Assembly (NCBI GenBank): GCA_964387285.1 | Contig: CAYLWO010000010.1 | Location: 48,087 to 112,086, forward strand | Direction of reading: 5' to 3' | Origin: Anaerohabitans sp964387285 | Lineage (GTDB): Bacteria > Zhuqueibacterota > Zhuqueibacteria > Residuimicrobiales > Residuimicrobiaceae | Length of the DNA: 64,000 bases | Shown: positions 54,095 through 61,890 of the stretch, one piece after another | Position numbering within the stretch: position 1 is the first letter of the stretch | How the letters are laid out: the number at the start of each line of letters is the position of its first letter | Notes under the pieces: model-generated | The model's database searches: none | The model's input: only the letters and a program-made list of their open reading frames with translations | What the model was told of the DNA's origin: nothing | Made by a program: the position numbers and the translations under genes

Positions 54095-54144
54095 TAAACA
54101 ATTTCTTAACAATTTCTTAATATTTTGGCAACAATTCGGTAACA
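54095..54144 (+). promoter_or_regulatory. Pho box: five TTAACA-like repeats at 11-bp spacing
   Basis: Direct repeats TAAACA, TTAACA, TTAATA, GCAACA and GTAACA start at 54095, 54106, 54117, 54128 and 54139, separated each time by exactly 5 bases. This is the arrangement known for PhoP boxes in Bacillus subtilis (TTAACA with about 5-bp spacers) and compatible with PhoB dimers. It lies between divergent pstS and phoU, with the phoB/phoR pair just downstream, so it very likely controls both directions. Confidence 0.75.
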
Positions 54145-54269
54145 TTTTTTTTCTACCTTGATATTGGCAAATTTTTTTGCGACAGACTGTCTATGTAATC
54201 TTGTTGTTTTCTTTGCAGAACCTGTGTATATTTAATTTGAATGAATGGTAACGATTTCAGGTGAGTGAT

Positions 54270-54926
54270 ATGCAAAAACATTTCAGCCAAGAGATGGATG
54301 ATCTTAAAGCCGCTTTACAGCAGATGGTCAATCTTGTGGATGAACAGGTCAGCAATGCGATCTCTGCTCTCGAGTCCGGCGATGCACAGTTGTGCCGCGT
54401 GGTAAAAGAACGGGACAAACAGGTCGATGCCTATGAAAATCTGATCAAGGCGCAATGTGAAAATCTGTTTGCCCTGTTTCAACCGGTTGCGGTCGATCTG
54501 CGCGCCATCCTGACCGCATTGATCGTCAGCAGCGAACTGGAACGTTGCGGCGATATTGCGGTGAACATTGCCAATCGAACCCGCAAGACCGTTGATCATC
54601 ATGAACTGGTCCTTGAATCACAGGTGATCCCTATGGCCAAACAGGCGCAGAGCATGCTGCAACAGGTCATCGCCTCTTATATCAATATGGACGGCGAGCA
54701 GGCGCGCACGGTTTTGGCTATGGACGATGTGGTGGACGGCTTTAACAAATCCATCTTTGCATTTCTGATTGACAAAATGAAATCCAATGCGGTGTGTATC
54801 GAACCCGGCGCACATTTGATTGTCCTGACCAAACAGTTGGAACGCATGGCCGATCATGTCACCAACATTGCCGAGAATGTTATTTTTTTGATTGAAGCGC
54901 GTATCGTAGCGCATCAGCGACTCTAA
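54270..54926 (+). CDS. phoU: Phosphate signalling regulator PhoU
   Basis: 218 residues from the ATG at 54270, which has AGGTGA upstream; a GTG at 54261 is an alternative. The all-helical protein shows the two PhoU repeats, with metal-binding-type motifs EVxxxxxxD-like segments such as ERCGDIAVNIANRT and ERMADHVTNIAENV. It connects the Pst transporter to the PhoR kinase and dampens signalling when phosphate is plentiful. Followed by phoB after 26 bases. Confidence 0.94.
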   Translation: MQKHFSQEMDDLKAALQQMVNLVDEQVSNAISALESGDAQLCRVVKERDKQVDAYENLIKAQCENLFALFQPVAVDLRAILTALIVSSELERCGDIAVNIANRTRKTVDHHELVLESQVIPMAKQAQSMLQQVIASYINMDGEQARTVLAMDDVVDGFNKSIFAFLIDKMKSNAVCIEPGAHLIVLTKQLERMADHVTNIAENVIFLIEARIVAHQRL

Positions 54927-54952
54927 GCACCGTCGCCCGTCTTAAGAAAGGA

Positions 54953-55684
54953 ATGCCTGTTCTGATGGATTCCAGCCACAAACATACCATGTCCAAGACC
55001 ATCCTTATTGTCGACGATGAACAAGATATTGTCAATCTGTTAAAATTTAATCTGCTTAATGAAGGTTACCGTACGTTGACGGCGCAGGACGGTGAAGCGG
55101 CTGTGGCCGCGGCCATGTCCGGCAAACCGGATTTGATTATTTTGGATGTGATGTTGCCCAAACTGGACGGCTGGGGCGTTATTCGCGAATTGCGCAATCG
55201 CAGTGAAACCCGCCAAATCCCGGTTATTTTTCTTACCGCCAAAGACAGCGAGGTTGACGAGGTGATCGGCCTTGAATTGGGCGCCGACGATTACATCGTC
55301 AAACCCATTGCCATGCGCAAATTGCTGGTGCGGGTGAAAATGGCCCTGCGCAAAACTGCTGCCAATCGTTTACTGAATCAGGATCGCATCGTCTTTGAGG
55401 ATATACAGATTGATCCCGCCGGTTTCACGGTTTTTGTCGGTTCCTCCCGCGTCTCTTTGACGCGAAAAGAATTTGAAATACTCCTATTCCTGGCGCAGCG
55501 GCCGGGACGGGTCATTACCCGGGAGATGTTGCTGGATGTGGTTTGGGGCGACAGCGTCGTGGTCATCGATCGCACCATCGATGTGCATATCCGCAAGATT
55601 CGCGAAAAACTGGGACCCGCACGGCAGCATCTTATTGAAACCATCAAAGGCGTCGGTTATCGTTTCAAAGCGCCGGAAGCCTGA
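54953..55684 (+). CDS. phoB: Phosphate response regulator PhoB/PhoP
   Basis: About 243 residues. The receiver domain begins KTILIVDDEQDIVNLL; the phosphoacceptor is D65 in LIILDVMLPKLDGWG, with FLTAKD and the conserved K in YIVKPIAM. The C-terminal winged helix (SLTRKEFEILLFLAQRPG, DRTIDVHIRKIREKLG, ETIKGVGYRF) is of OmpR/PhoB type. An AAAGGA abuts the first ATG, so the ATGs at 54965 or 54989 may be the true start. It is predicted to bind the Pho box upstream of phoU. Confidence 0.93.
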   Translation: MPVLMDSSHKHTMSKTILIVDDEQDIVNLLKFNLLNEGYRTLTAQDGEAAVAAAMSGKPDLIILDVMLPKLDGWGVIRELRNRSETRQIPVIFLTAKDSEVDEVIGLELGADDYIVKPIAMRKLLVRVKMALRKTAANRLLNQDRIVFEDIQIDPAGFTVFVGSSRVSLTRKEFEILLFLAQRPGRVITREMLLDVVWGDSVVVIDRTIDVHIRKIREKLGPARQHLIETIKGVGYRFKAPEA

Positions 55685-55686
55685 TC

Positions 55687-57147
55687 ATGCGTTGGCCGTT
55701 GCGAAGCAAGTTCACCTTGCTGCAGTTGGCATTGTTAACAGCCATGACCGTTGTGACCAGCCTGGTCACGGACCATGAAATGCAAAAGTATTATCGGGAA
55801 CGATTGCAGATACAGGCTGCAGGCCAGTTGCAGGAGATCCGGTTTCTACTTGCCGATACGGACCTTGGTTTTCAAAACGATCAATTTAACGTCGCCTACC
55901 TGCCGCGTTTCAGCCGATGTGCCGGTTATCGACTGACGCTGATCGATTCATCCGGCGCCGTTCGCTTTGACTCTAACGTTTCTGTTGATTCTCTGCCGTT
56001 ACTGGTCAATCATCGTTTTCGTCGTGAGATTATGCAGGCTGAGAAAGAGGGACTGGGTTTTGACACGCGTTCGAGTCCCACTCTGCACGAGCCGATGTTT
56101 TATGCTGCGCTGCGCGTCAAGCCGGATTATGCAAGACCGGGCGCTCTGCAGACGATTCGTTATATCCGCATTGCCCTGTCTGCAGCAGAAATTGACCGTT
56201 CGCTGGCGCATATGCGCTGGAAAGTGTTTGGCAGCGGCGCGCTGGTGCTGCTCATGATGGCGACGCTGAGTCTCTGGGCCGGCCATCGGTTGACGCATCC
56301 CCTGCAAAAACTAGTGCACACCGCTGAACGGGTCAGGGCCGGAGATTGGGATGCGCATTTTGATCTCCATAGTCAGGATGAACTGGGCAAACTGGCGGAT
56401 TTGCTCAACGGGATGATGGCTACCTTGCGCAACGATCTGATCCGCTTGCGAAAACTGGAACAGGTGCGCACCCGGTTTCTCGGCAATGTTTCGCACGAGT
56501 TGCGCACGCCCATCTTTGCAGTGCAGGGATATCTCGAGACCCTGTTGAATACAGAAATCACGGATGCAACCGTTCAAAAAGAATTTGTTAGCCGCGCATT
56601 CCATCAGGCAGAGCGGCTCAACCATTTGCTGACCGATCTCATCGATATTTCACGCATTGAATCCGGAGAGATGAAACTGAGTTTTCAACCCTTCCTGCTG
56701 CACGATTGGCTGGACCGGACCGTGGAAGAGTTGCAGGCTAAGGCTGCTGAGCTGCATATACCACTCTATTTAAATACACCAAGACCGGCGCAGGCCATAT
56801 CCGTAACCGGCGACCAGGAACGTCTGACGCAGGTGATGGTCAATCTGATTGTCAATGCCGTCAAATATAATGTCAGCGGCGGCGTGGTCAGAGTCGGCTA
56901 TGCTGTTTTAGACAAAGAAGTGGAAATCTATGTGACAGACACCGGTCGCGGCATTGCCCCCGAACATCTGGATCGCATATTTGAACGGTTTTATCGCGTG
57001 GACAAGGAGCGGTCGCGCAGCGTCGGCGGCACCGGTCTGGGGCTGGCTATTGTCAAGCACATTGTTGAAGCGCACGGCAGCAGGGTGCAGGTGCGCAGTG
57101 AAGAGGGCAAGGGATCGCGGTTTAGTTTTCGATTGCAGTGCGGTTAA
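55687..57147 (+). CDS. phoR: Phosphate sensor histidine kinase PhoR
   Basis: 486 residues. First membrane helix at about 11-28, an extracytoplasmic sensor part (30-180), second helix (188-204), HAMP (205-255), then the dimerisation domain with the phosphorylated His270 in FLGNVSHELRTP, and the ATPase domain (VMVNLIVNAVKY, DTGRGIAPEHLD, GGTGLGLAIVKHIVEAHG). Unlike E. coli PhoR, it has a sizeable periplasmic domain, as in Gram-positive PhoR. It is 2 bases after phoB, so the pair is coupled. Confidence 0.92.
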   Translation: MRWPLRSKFTLLQLALLTAMTVVTSLVTDHEMQKYYRERLQIQAAGQLQEIRFLLADTDLGFQNDQFNVAYLPRFSRCAGYRLTLIDSSGAVRFDSNVSVDSLPLLVNHRFRREIMQAEKEGLGFDTRSSPTLHEPMFYAALRVKPDYARPGALQTIRYIRIALSAAEIDRSLAHMRWKVFGSGALVLLMMATLSLWAGHRLTHPLQKLVHTAERVRAGDWDAHFDLHSQDELGKLADLLNGMMATLRNDLIRLRKLEQVRTRFLGNVSHELRTPIFAVQGYLETLLNTEITDATVQKEFVSRAFHQAERLNHLLTDLIDISRIESGEMKLSFQPFLLHDWLDRTVEELQAKAAELHIPLYLNTPRPAQAISVTGDQERLTQVMVNLIVNAVKYNVSGGVVRVGYAVLDKEVEIYVTDTGRGIAPEHLDRIFERFYRVDKERSRSVGGTGLGLAIVKHIVEAHGSRVQVRSEEGKGSRFSFRLQCG

Positions 57148-57270
57148 GGTACGAACTTTTCTCCTTTGCTAGGAAAATTTTTCCTACTAGATAACTTTTA
57201 TACATCCTATGGTCAAGTAGTGTAATTCTCTAATCTGATGTAAATTATTAAATAATCACATATCTGCTGC

Positions 57271-57305
57271 AAAAAGGGGTGCCGGATTTTCTGGCACCCT
57301 TTTTG
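57271..57305 (+). terminator. Rho-independent terminator of phoU-phoB-phoR
   Basis: A strong hairpin (GGGTGCCGG / CTGGCACCC with A and T runs at the base and a short loop) followed by TTTTT, 124 bases after the phoR stop. The A run on the other side would also let it work on the opposite strand. Confidence 0.9.
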
Positions 57306-57347
57306 TTTATAAAATGACAGTCCGGTTGTTTTTCATGTGGAGGATTT

Positions 57348-59675
57348 ATGAAAAAACTGTTACTGCTGTTCGGATTGTTAGCCGCGATTCCCAGCCTTGG
57401 TCAAAACAAGATGCTTTATGATTTGCAGCAACCCGGCTTGCACAAGTCAGGCGCCGGCACGAGCTGGTACGAAGGGTATATGTTGACGCGCAGCATCAGC
57501 GAATGCTCTATGCTCAGCGGCGGCTATTTTACCGTGGCGACCAATAAGGGGCTGGCATCATCACGACTTGATAATCTCTGTTCCATTACTTTCGGCCATC
57601 CTTATGCATTGACCTCATATCCGATGCTGATGATCGATGGAGAGCAATACAAGCCGGATGAACTGTTTGATGTTTTACAGTTGACGCCGAAGCAACGAGG
57701 CGATACATTGGAGATGGTCGCTGTAAAAACCAATTTATGCCGCTATGCCTTCCAATTGATTATGCAGCAGGATGGAAGCTGTATTGAAATAGCAGCCAAA
57801 ATTGAGAATCTCGATGTGGTCAATCATCGCTTTGGTCTGGCCACGGTTTTCGATCCGGCGCTGGGCTTGTGGGGCGATGGTTGTGTGTCTGTCAGCGGCA
57901 AGGACCTGTACACGGACACTTTGTTTACAGCAGTTGCGGTTCCTCCTTACTTGCTGATCTGGGAACGCATGCTGGGCGCCAAAGGTCTGGGCATCGAGCT
58001 TGCTTTTTCTCCACAGCCGGATCAACTGGCGCTGGGCAATTGGCGTGATATTGAAAATCGATCAACAGCCACGGTGAGGACCTTGTACGATGCCACGCTA
58101 AAATGGAACTGGTTGGAAAAGGAAATGCTGCCGGCCGGCCAATTGCATACGTCCTGCTCGCTAACCCTGCTCTCACCAGATTTTTCCAGCAAGGTCTTTC
58201 TGCGTTCTGATTTGCCGCAATTTTTTTCCATGGAAAACAAAGAACTTTATCCGCGCAATGTCAAGAGCGTCATACAAGTTGCCAACACGACGGCTAATGA
58301 TCTGAATGAACTGCATGTTGAATTTGAGGTGTCTGAAAAACTTGCCTTGTCCGGCAGCGCGACCTCCTTTTCGGTGCTGAGCGGCCAAACCGGTTACCGC
58401 GCTATTTCGGTGGATCCTAAATTCTGTTACGAAGACATGGTGGCGCCCGCAGCTGTGTTGTGCAAACAGGGGACCGAGATCGTCGATCAATTGGTGCGCT
58501 GGATCTATTTGCCGGCGGCCGTGCTTTCGGACAGCGGATTGGCCGTGACCATCGATACGGTTAAAACCGACAAGTATCCGCAGGTTTCCGTGTGTTTTTC
58601 CGCCGAAGTTTCCAGCACAGGACAAAAGCTGTATGATTTGCGCAAGGAAAATATTTTTCTCTATGAGAATGACCTGCGCATCAATGATTTTACACTGGGT
58701 CTGGATGTTGCTTCGACGGCCAGTCAGGCTGATATCGTTTTTGTCCTGGATGTCACCGGCAGCATGAGTGACGAGATTCAGGCTGTTTGCGACAATATCC
58801 GCGGCTTTGCTGCAAATCTGGCGGCCAGTAATATCGATTATCGTCTTGGCATGGTCACTTTTTTGGACGAGATAGAAAACGTGTACCCCTTTACCACAGA
58901 TGTAAATAAATTTAAGGATCAGGTGTCGCAGCAGTATGCGCACGGCGGCGGCGACGGTCCGGAAAACTCTTTGCAGGCGTTGCAAACGGCCGGTGAGTTT
59001 TCTTTCCGGCCCGGCTGCAAGCGTCTGTTTGTCTGGATAACTGATGCAGATTATCATGAGCAGGACTGGGCTACACCGTTGTCCAGACAACCGGTCCTGA
59101 CTGCTCTGCTCAACAAGGATATCATCGTCTACGCCATTGGCAGGTTGATGTACAAAACCGGATTTTACGATCCTTTTGTCAATCCGACCGGCGGCAAGTA
59201 CTTTGACATCACCGGCAATTTTCAGGACATATTGAATGAAATTGCCAATATAAAAGCAAACCGTTATGTTGTTGCCTATAATTCAAAAATCGCTGCTGCT
59301 GTGCCGCACAAAGTGAAATTAGAGCTCCACTATGGCGGGTTGGGCGGTTTTGCCGAGACCAGTTTCTCTCAATCGTCTGCAGTAGTCTCTGCGCCGGCTT
59401 TGAGATGTTATCCCAATCCATTCAATCCGGTAATCACGATCAGCGTGCATGACTTACGGGAACGCTCTGCTGACGTCGCGATTTATAATTTGCTTGGCGA
59501 GCGGGTGCGCTGTTTCCATATTGAAAGCGGGCGACAGTCAGCCGCACTGGTGTGGGATAGTCGTAACGAAGCGGGCATGGGGGTGAGCACCGGCATGTAC
59601 TTTGTGGAATTGCTCCTGCAGCAACCACGCCAACGCGCAGTGCGACAGGTGGAACGGATTTTGTATTTGAAATAG
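57348..59675 (+). CDS. Secreted von Willebrand factor A protein with type IX-style sorting domain
   Basis: 775 residues. GGAGG precedes the ATG and a signal peptide ends near PSLGQN. An N-terminal region of about 430 residues (beta-rich, unknown) is followed by a vWA domain (about 460-640) with an intact MIDAS: D468 in FVLDVTGSMSD, the GGGDGPENS loop and ITDAD. The C-terminus carries CYPNPFNPVITISVHD and GMYFVELLL, ending ILYLK. It should be exported to the cell surface and bind a divalent metal-dependent ligand. It is separated by 173 bases and a repeat from two related genes. Confidence 0.85.
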   Translation: MKKLLLLFGLLAAIPSLGQNKMLYDLQQPGLHKSGAGTSWYEGYMLTRSISECSMLSGGYFTVATNKGLASSRLDNLCSITFGHPYALTSYPMLMIDGEQYKPDELFDVLQLTPKQRGDTLEMVAVKTNLCRYAFQLIMQQDGSCIEIAAKIENLDVVNHRFGLATVFDPALGLWGDGCVSVSGKDLYTDTLFTAVAVPPYLLIWERMLGAKGLGIELAFSPQPDQLALGNWRDIENRSTATVRTLYDATLKWNWLEKEMLPAGQLHTSCSLTLLSPDFSSKVFLRSDLPQFFSMENKELYPRNVKSVIQVANTTANDLNELHVEFEVSEKLALSGSATSFSVLSGQTGYRAISVDPKFCYEDMVAPAAVLCKQGTEIVDQLVRWIYLPAAVLSDSGLAVTIDTVKTDKYPQVSVCFSAEVSSTGQKLYDLRKENIFLYENDLRINDFTLGLDVASTASQADIVFVLDVTGSMSDEIQAVCDNIRGFAANLAASNIDYRLGMVTFLDEIENVYPFTTDVNKFKDQVSQQYAHGGGDGPENSLQALQTAGEFSFRPGCKRLFVWITDADYHEQDWATPLSRQPVLTALLNKDIIVYAIGRLMYKTGFYDPFVNPTGGKYFDITGNFQDILNEIANIKANRYVVAYNSKIAAAVPHKVKLELHYGGLGGFAETSFSQSSAVVSAPALRCYPNPFNPVITISVHDLRERSADVAIYNLLGERVRCFHIESGRQSAALVWDSRNEAGMGVSTGMYFVELLLQQPRQRAVRQVERILYLK

Positions 59676-59707
59676 CTCGGGCTTTTGAGGTTAAGTTGCT
59701 GTCGTAT

Positions 59708-59756
59708 GTAGTTCCGGCTTTAGCCGGGAAAAATTTCCGCATAAATGCGGAACTAC
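59708..59756. repeat. REP-like inverted repeat
   Basis: GTAGTTCCG (59708-59716) and CGGAACTAC (59748-59756) form a perfect 9-bp outer stem, with a smaller hairpin CCGGCTTTAGCCGG inside. I recall very similar 'GTAGTTCCGGCTTTAGCCGG' elements as dispersed repeats in Acidobacteria, KSB1 and related genomes. It fills most of the 173-base gap between two vWA protein genes. Confidence 0.65.
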
Positions 59757-59848
59757 CTACTCTAAAATTTTTTTTTATAGTCGATAAATTTTTTTTAGTT
59801 CCGAGAGATTAGCAAACTTTAGGATACTTTGTTAGAGGAGATATATTC

Positions 59849-61879
59849 ATGCTAAAAAAATTGTTAATAATTTTATTGCTCGTCGGCGCCACATCCACAT
59901 ATGCCGACGGTTTGTTAATTCCGTCCGACAAAAACTATCCCAAGGATTTTTTGACCAATCGCATGACCCAGGTCAAAGTGCTGATTCACGGCCTGATTGC
60001 CGAGACCTACGCGTATCAGGAATTCGTCAACGAGTGGGACAAACCGGTGGATGCCGTCTATTGCTTTCCGCTGCCGGCTGATGCCAGAGCCACGGAAGTG
60101 CTGTATTGGCGGGATGAGGTAATCTACAAGGCCGTGCTTAAAAAGCGCGAGCAGGCGGTCAATCCCGGCACCGGCGAGGGAGGCGTAGCCGCAGAGGTCA
60201 ATCAATATCTGGGCCGAAACGCCATCAAAATCGAATTAAAAGCGATCCCTGCCGGCAAGATGCAGCGCGTGGAGATTCGTTATATCAGTTTATGCCAATA
60301 CGATCAGGGTGTGCTCGATTATCGTTATCCGCTGAACAGCGCCGATTTCGTTCAATATCCCTTGCAGCAATTACAATGCGAATTCCATGTCTGGAGCAAC
60401 AGCCCTATTGTCGAATACAGTACCCCCCTTTTCAAGGATAGCCGCATTGCTTCTTCCACAGATCGCGAGTTGCATGTTGCCCTGAACCGAGCCAAGCACT
60501 ATTGCGAACAGGACATTCGGTTTCAGTGCCGCATGGAAAATATGCAAAACGATGTGGATTTTTATTCTATTGCCAATGACAGCAGCGACGGCCACTTTGC
60601 ACTGTTTGTGCGGCCGCCGGCTGTTGCTGATACGACGAAATTGTGGCCGCGACGCGTGCTCTATCTGCTGGGCAATTCCAGCCGTTTGTCGGAAATGGCC
60701 ATGTCCCAGGCTTTAAAAGCGATGGAACAGTCCTTGCAGTATCTCAAGGCAACGGATGAATTCAACATTATTCTCTATAACTGGCGGATACAATCTTGGC
60801 AAAGCAAACCGGTCGCGGCCACCAGCGCGAACAAAGCTGCTGCCAGTCAATTCTTGAAAACAGTGGGCAGAGAGTACGAATCACAATTAGCGTTGGGCTT
60901 GACTGCGGCTTTACAGCAAATAACGGACAACTCCTTTTGCAACAGCATTCTTCTGTTGTCCGATGGCCGCGCCAGTCTAGATCCCAAAGCCATTGCAGCG
61001 CTTAACACACAGCGTACGGCGATTGTGCCGGTTGCCGTCGGCCATGATCCGGATCGCTCACGCCTGGAAATGCTGGCAGGATTGAATTATGGCTTTGTCA
61101 CCTATTTAGACCAGGACAGCAATATATTGACTGAACTGTTGCGTGTGTTGCGCTGCATCAGCCAGCCGTTGTTGCAGGAGGTGGCCATGGAATATGGTCG
61201 TGCCGATCTCCATGATGTTCTGCCGGCCAAGCTGCCGGCCGCCTATGCCGGTTCCTATTTCTTTACCACCGGACGCTATCGCCAACCGGGATCGTCGGTG
61301 CTTGCCCTGGCCGGAAAATCCATCAACGGCATTGCGGCGTATGATTTTCACCTGGAATTTACCACGGAAAATAGATATAACCGCTTTGCCGCCATGTTGT
61401 GGGCCAAAGAGATGATCGATGAATTGGAGCGACAAATTGACATCTATGGTCCCACGCCGGCCATGGAGGACAGTCTGGTAAAATTGAGCCTGGCCTACAA
61501 TATTCGTTGTCGCTATACGGCTTATATCGCCGATTACATCACCGAGTTTCCCAGCACCGGTGTTGTCGTGGATGACGCTGCGTCCATGCCGATCACCCAT
61601 CTTCTTGGCGCTTATCCCAATCCTTTCAATGCCACGACCATGATCAGTTTCTACCTCAGTGAAATTGATTTGAAGAATAAGGAAAAATTTGTTAAAATAT
61701 ACAATCTGCTCGGTCAGCTGGTGGCGGTGATCGATATCTCTCATCTTACAGCGGGTTTCCATCAGATACGATTTGACGGCCTGGATACTTTCGGACAAGC
61801 GCTGCCCACCGGCGTGTATTTTGTGCGTTTGCAGTGCGGCCGGGCGACGCGAACCGTGCGCATCACATTGTTGCGATAA
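59849..61879 (+). CDS. VIT/vWA-type secreted protein with degenerate MIDAS and sorting domain
   Basis: 676 residues. AGAGGAG precedes the ATG; the signal peptide ends near STYADG. A VIT domain (about 35-155) is recognised by EFVNEWDKPVDAVYCFPLPADA. The vWA domain follows (about 265-430), but the MIDAS aspartate is replaced: VLYLLGNSSRLS has Gly275 where DxSxS is expected. The later ILLLSDGRASLD motif is kept. The C-terminus is a sorting domain (AYPNPFNATTMISFYL ... TGVYFVRL ... ITLLR). It is 11 bases upstream of another VIT/vWA gene, so they form an operon. Confidence 0.85.
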   Translation: MLKKLLIILLLVGATSTYADGLLIPSDKNYPKDFLTNRMTQVKVLIHGLIAETYAYQEFVNEWDKPVDAVYCFPLPADARATEVLYWRDEVIYKAVLKKREQAVNPGTGEGGVAAEVNQYLGRNAIKIELKAIPAGKMQRVEIRYISLCQYDQGVLDYRYPLNSADFVQYPLQQLQCEFHVWSNSPIVEYSTPLFKDSRIASSTDRELHVALNRAKHYCEQDIRFQCRMENMQNDVDFYSIANDSSDGHFALFVRPPAVADTTKLWPRRVLYLLGNSSRLSEMAMSQALKAMEQSLQYLKATDEFNIILYNWRIQSWQSKPVAATSANKAAASQFLKTVGREYESQLALGLTAALQQITDNSFCNSILLLSDGRASLDPKAIAALNTQRTAIVPVAVGHDPDRSRLEMLAGLNYGFVTYLDQDSNILTELLRVLRCISQPLLQEVAMEYGRADLHDVLPAKLPAAYAGSYFFTTGRYRQPGSSVLALAGKSINGIAAYDFHLEFTTENRYNRFAAMLWAKEMIDELERQIDIYGPTPAMEDSLVKLSLAYNIRCRYTAYIADYITEFPSTGVVVDDAASMPITHLLGAYPNPFNATTMISFYLSEIDLKNKEKFVKIYNLLGQLVAVIDISHLTAGFHQIRFDGLDTFGQALPTGVYFVRLQCGRATRTVRITLLR

Positions 61880-61890
61880 AGGAGATTGTC

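Noticed and set aside
58173..59090. A 305-codon minus-strand open frame inside the first vWA gene
   Set aside because: It lies opposite a clear vWA domain with an intact MIDAS and has no recognisable features.
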